Of a stretch of 64,000 nt of DNA, positions 62,965 through 64,000 are shown piece by piece. The stretch is from Corydoras sp. C115 (lineage: Eukaryota > Chordata > Actinopteri > Siluriformes > Callichthyidae): positions 1-64,000 of the forward strand of contig JAFMOC010000446.1 in assembly GCA_019802505.1 (NCBI GenBank), written 5' to 3'. The first letter of the stretch is position 1. Each line of letters begins with the position of its first letter. A program made the position numbers and the translations under genes. The notes beneath the pieces are model-generated. The model searched no databases and was not told the DNA's origin. It saw only the letters and a program-made list of their open reading frames with translations.

Positions 62965-64000
62965 CAGGTGCTTCATTTTAACATGGAGGGTCACCGAGGT
63001 ATCACCTGTGGTTCATTTTAACATGGAGGGTCACGGCTGTATCACCTGAGGTTCATTTTAACATGGAGGGTCACCGCAGTAGCTCCTGAACTTTTCACCT
63101 GGTTCATTTTTACATGGAGAGTCACCTTAGTATCACCTGTTGTTCATTTTAACATGGTGGGTCACCTCACTACCTCCTGCACTTTACATGTGGTTCATTT
63201 TAACATGGAGGGTCACCTTACTACCTCCTGCACTTTACAGGTGGTTCATTTTAACATGGAGGGTCACCGAGGTATCACCTGTGGTTCATTTTAACATGGA
63301 GGGTCACGGCTGTATCACCTGAGGTTCATTTTAACATGGAGGGTCACCGCAGTAGCTCCTGAACTTTTCACCTGGTTCATTTTTACATGGAGAGTCACCT
63401 TAGTATCACCTGTTGTTCATTTTAACATGGTGGGTCACCTCACTACCTCCTGCACTTTACATGTGGTTCATTTTAACATGGAGGGTCACCTTACTACCTC
63501 CTGCACTTTACAGGTGGTTCATTTTAACATGGAGGGTCACGACAGTATATCCTGCACTTTACAGGTGGTTCATTTTAACATGGAGGGTCACGACAGTATA
63601 TCCTGCCCTTTACAGGTGGTTCATTTTAACATGGAGGGTCACGTTAGTATCACCAGTGGTTCATTTTAACATGGTGGGTCACCTCACTACCTCCTGCACT
63701 TTACATGTGGTTCATTTTAACATGGAGGGTCACGGCTGTATCGCCTGCACTTTACAGGTGGTTCATTTTAACATAGAGGGTCACCGCAGTATCACCTGTG
63801 GTTCATTTTAACATGGAGGGTCACCTCAGTATCTCCTGCATATTACACCTGGTTCATTTTAACATGGAGGGTCACGGCAGTTTCGCCTGCACTTTACAGG
63901 TGGTTCATTTTAACCTGGAGGGTCACCGCAGTATCACCTGTGGTTCATTTTAACATGGAGGGTCACCTCAGTATCTCCTGCATATTACACCTGGTTCATT
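62965..64000. repeat. Minisatellite (GGTTCATTTTAACATGGAGGGTCAC) in the last intron of the mucin gene
   Basis: Units of about 40-55 bp share GGTTCATTTTAACATGGAGG then GTCACC, followed by variable GCAGTATCACCTGT or TACCTCCTGCACTTTACA. A larger period of about 275 bp is visible (the block from about 62975 recurs from about 63250). It runs off the window end. Confidence 0.93.

Overview
The window is vertebrate nuclear DNA, almost certainly from a ray-finned (teleost) fish. Its few genes have short exons with GT/AG introns. The rest is packed with tRNA-derived SINEs of the V-SINE type (conserved centre TTTGCATGTTCTCCCCGTGT), fragments resembling Tc1-type transposons, and very large microsatellite and minisatellite arrays. 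I cannot name the species.

The genes form one story: a tandem cluster of three TOLLIP (Toll-interacting protein) genes on the + strand, followed by the 3' end of a gel-forming mucin on the - strand. Copy 1 (2371-17876) has the canonical first exon (MATTISTQRGQ) and five further exons with all splice phases intact, giving a 272-residue protein with Tom1-binding region, C2 domain and CUE domain. Copy 2 (26995-33496) has intact N-terminal and C2 exons, but its linker exon is not visible and its CUE exon is truncated and out of frame. Copy 3 (43804-59056) is open across eight exons (269 residues). It has a remodelled N-terminus, an extra linker exon and a complete but divergent CUE domain. The convergent order tollip-mucin matches the human TOLLIP-MUC5B-MUC5AC neighbourhood as I remember it.

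Copies 2 and 3 lack the canonical first exon. Each starts instead with a seven-codon exon (MVPPKNM, MVTLRKM) under a conserved short promoter containing GAACYGGTCC and a TATA-like A/T-rich box. The same promoter and exon (MVPPKNV) lie in intron 1 of copy 1, 187 bases upstream of its exon 2. I infer that this internal alternative promoter was duplicated along with the body of the gene and now drives the two paralogs.

Layout: 0.1-2.2 kb SINE array; 2.2-19.2 kb tollip copy 1, with a Tc1-derived satellite in intron 1, a 52-bp minisatellite in intron 2 and SINE arrays in introns 4-5; 19.9-23.5 kb a tandemly amplified MITE-like element; 24-26.7 kb SINEs and T-rich DNA; 26.8-34.2 kb copy 2 with two minisatellites; 34.2-36.2 kb A-rich array; 36.4-43.4 kb SINEs plus two tandem arrays (66 bp and about 335 bp) whose units carry CTCF-like motifs in + orientation; 43.6-59.2 kb copy 3, whose last intron is a roughly 107-bp array carrying CTCF-like motifs in - orientation; 59.4-62.5 kb SINEs; 62.5-64 kb mucin 3' end and a minisatellite intron.

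The two observations I rate highest are the triplicated tollip cluster built on an alternative promoter, and the oppositely oriented arrays of CTCF-like motifs flanking copy 3. All motif and homology statements come from reading and memory; no database or scan was run.
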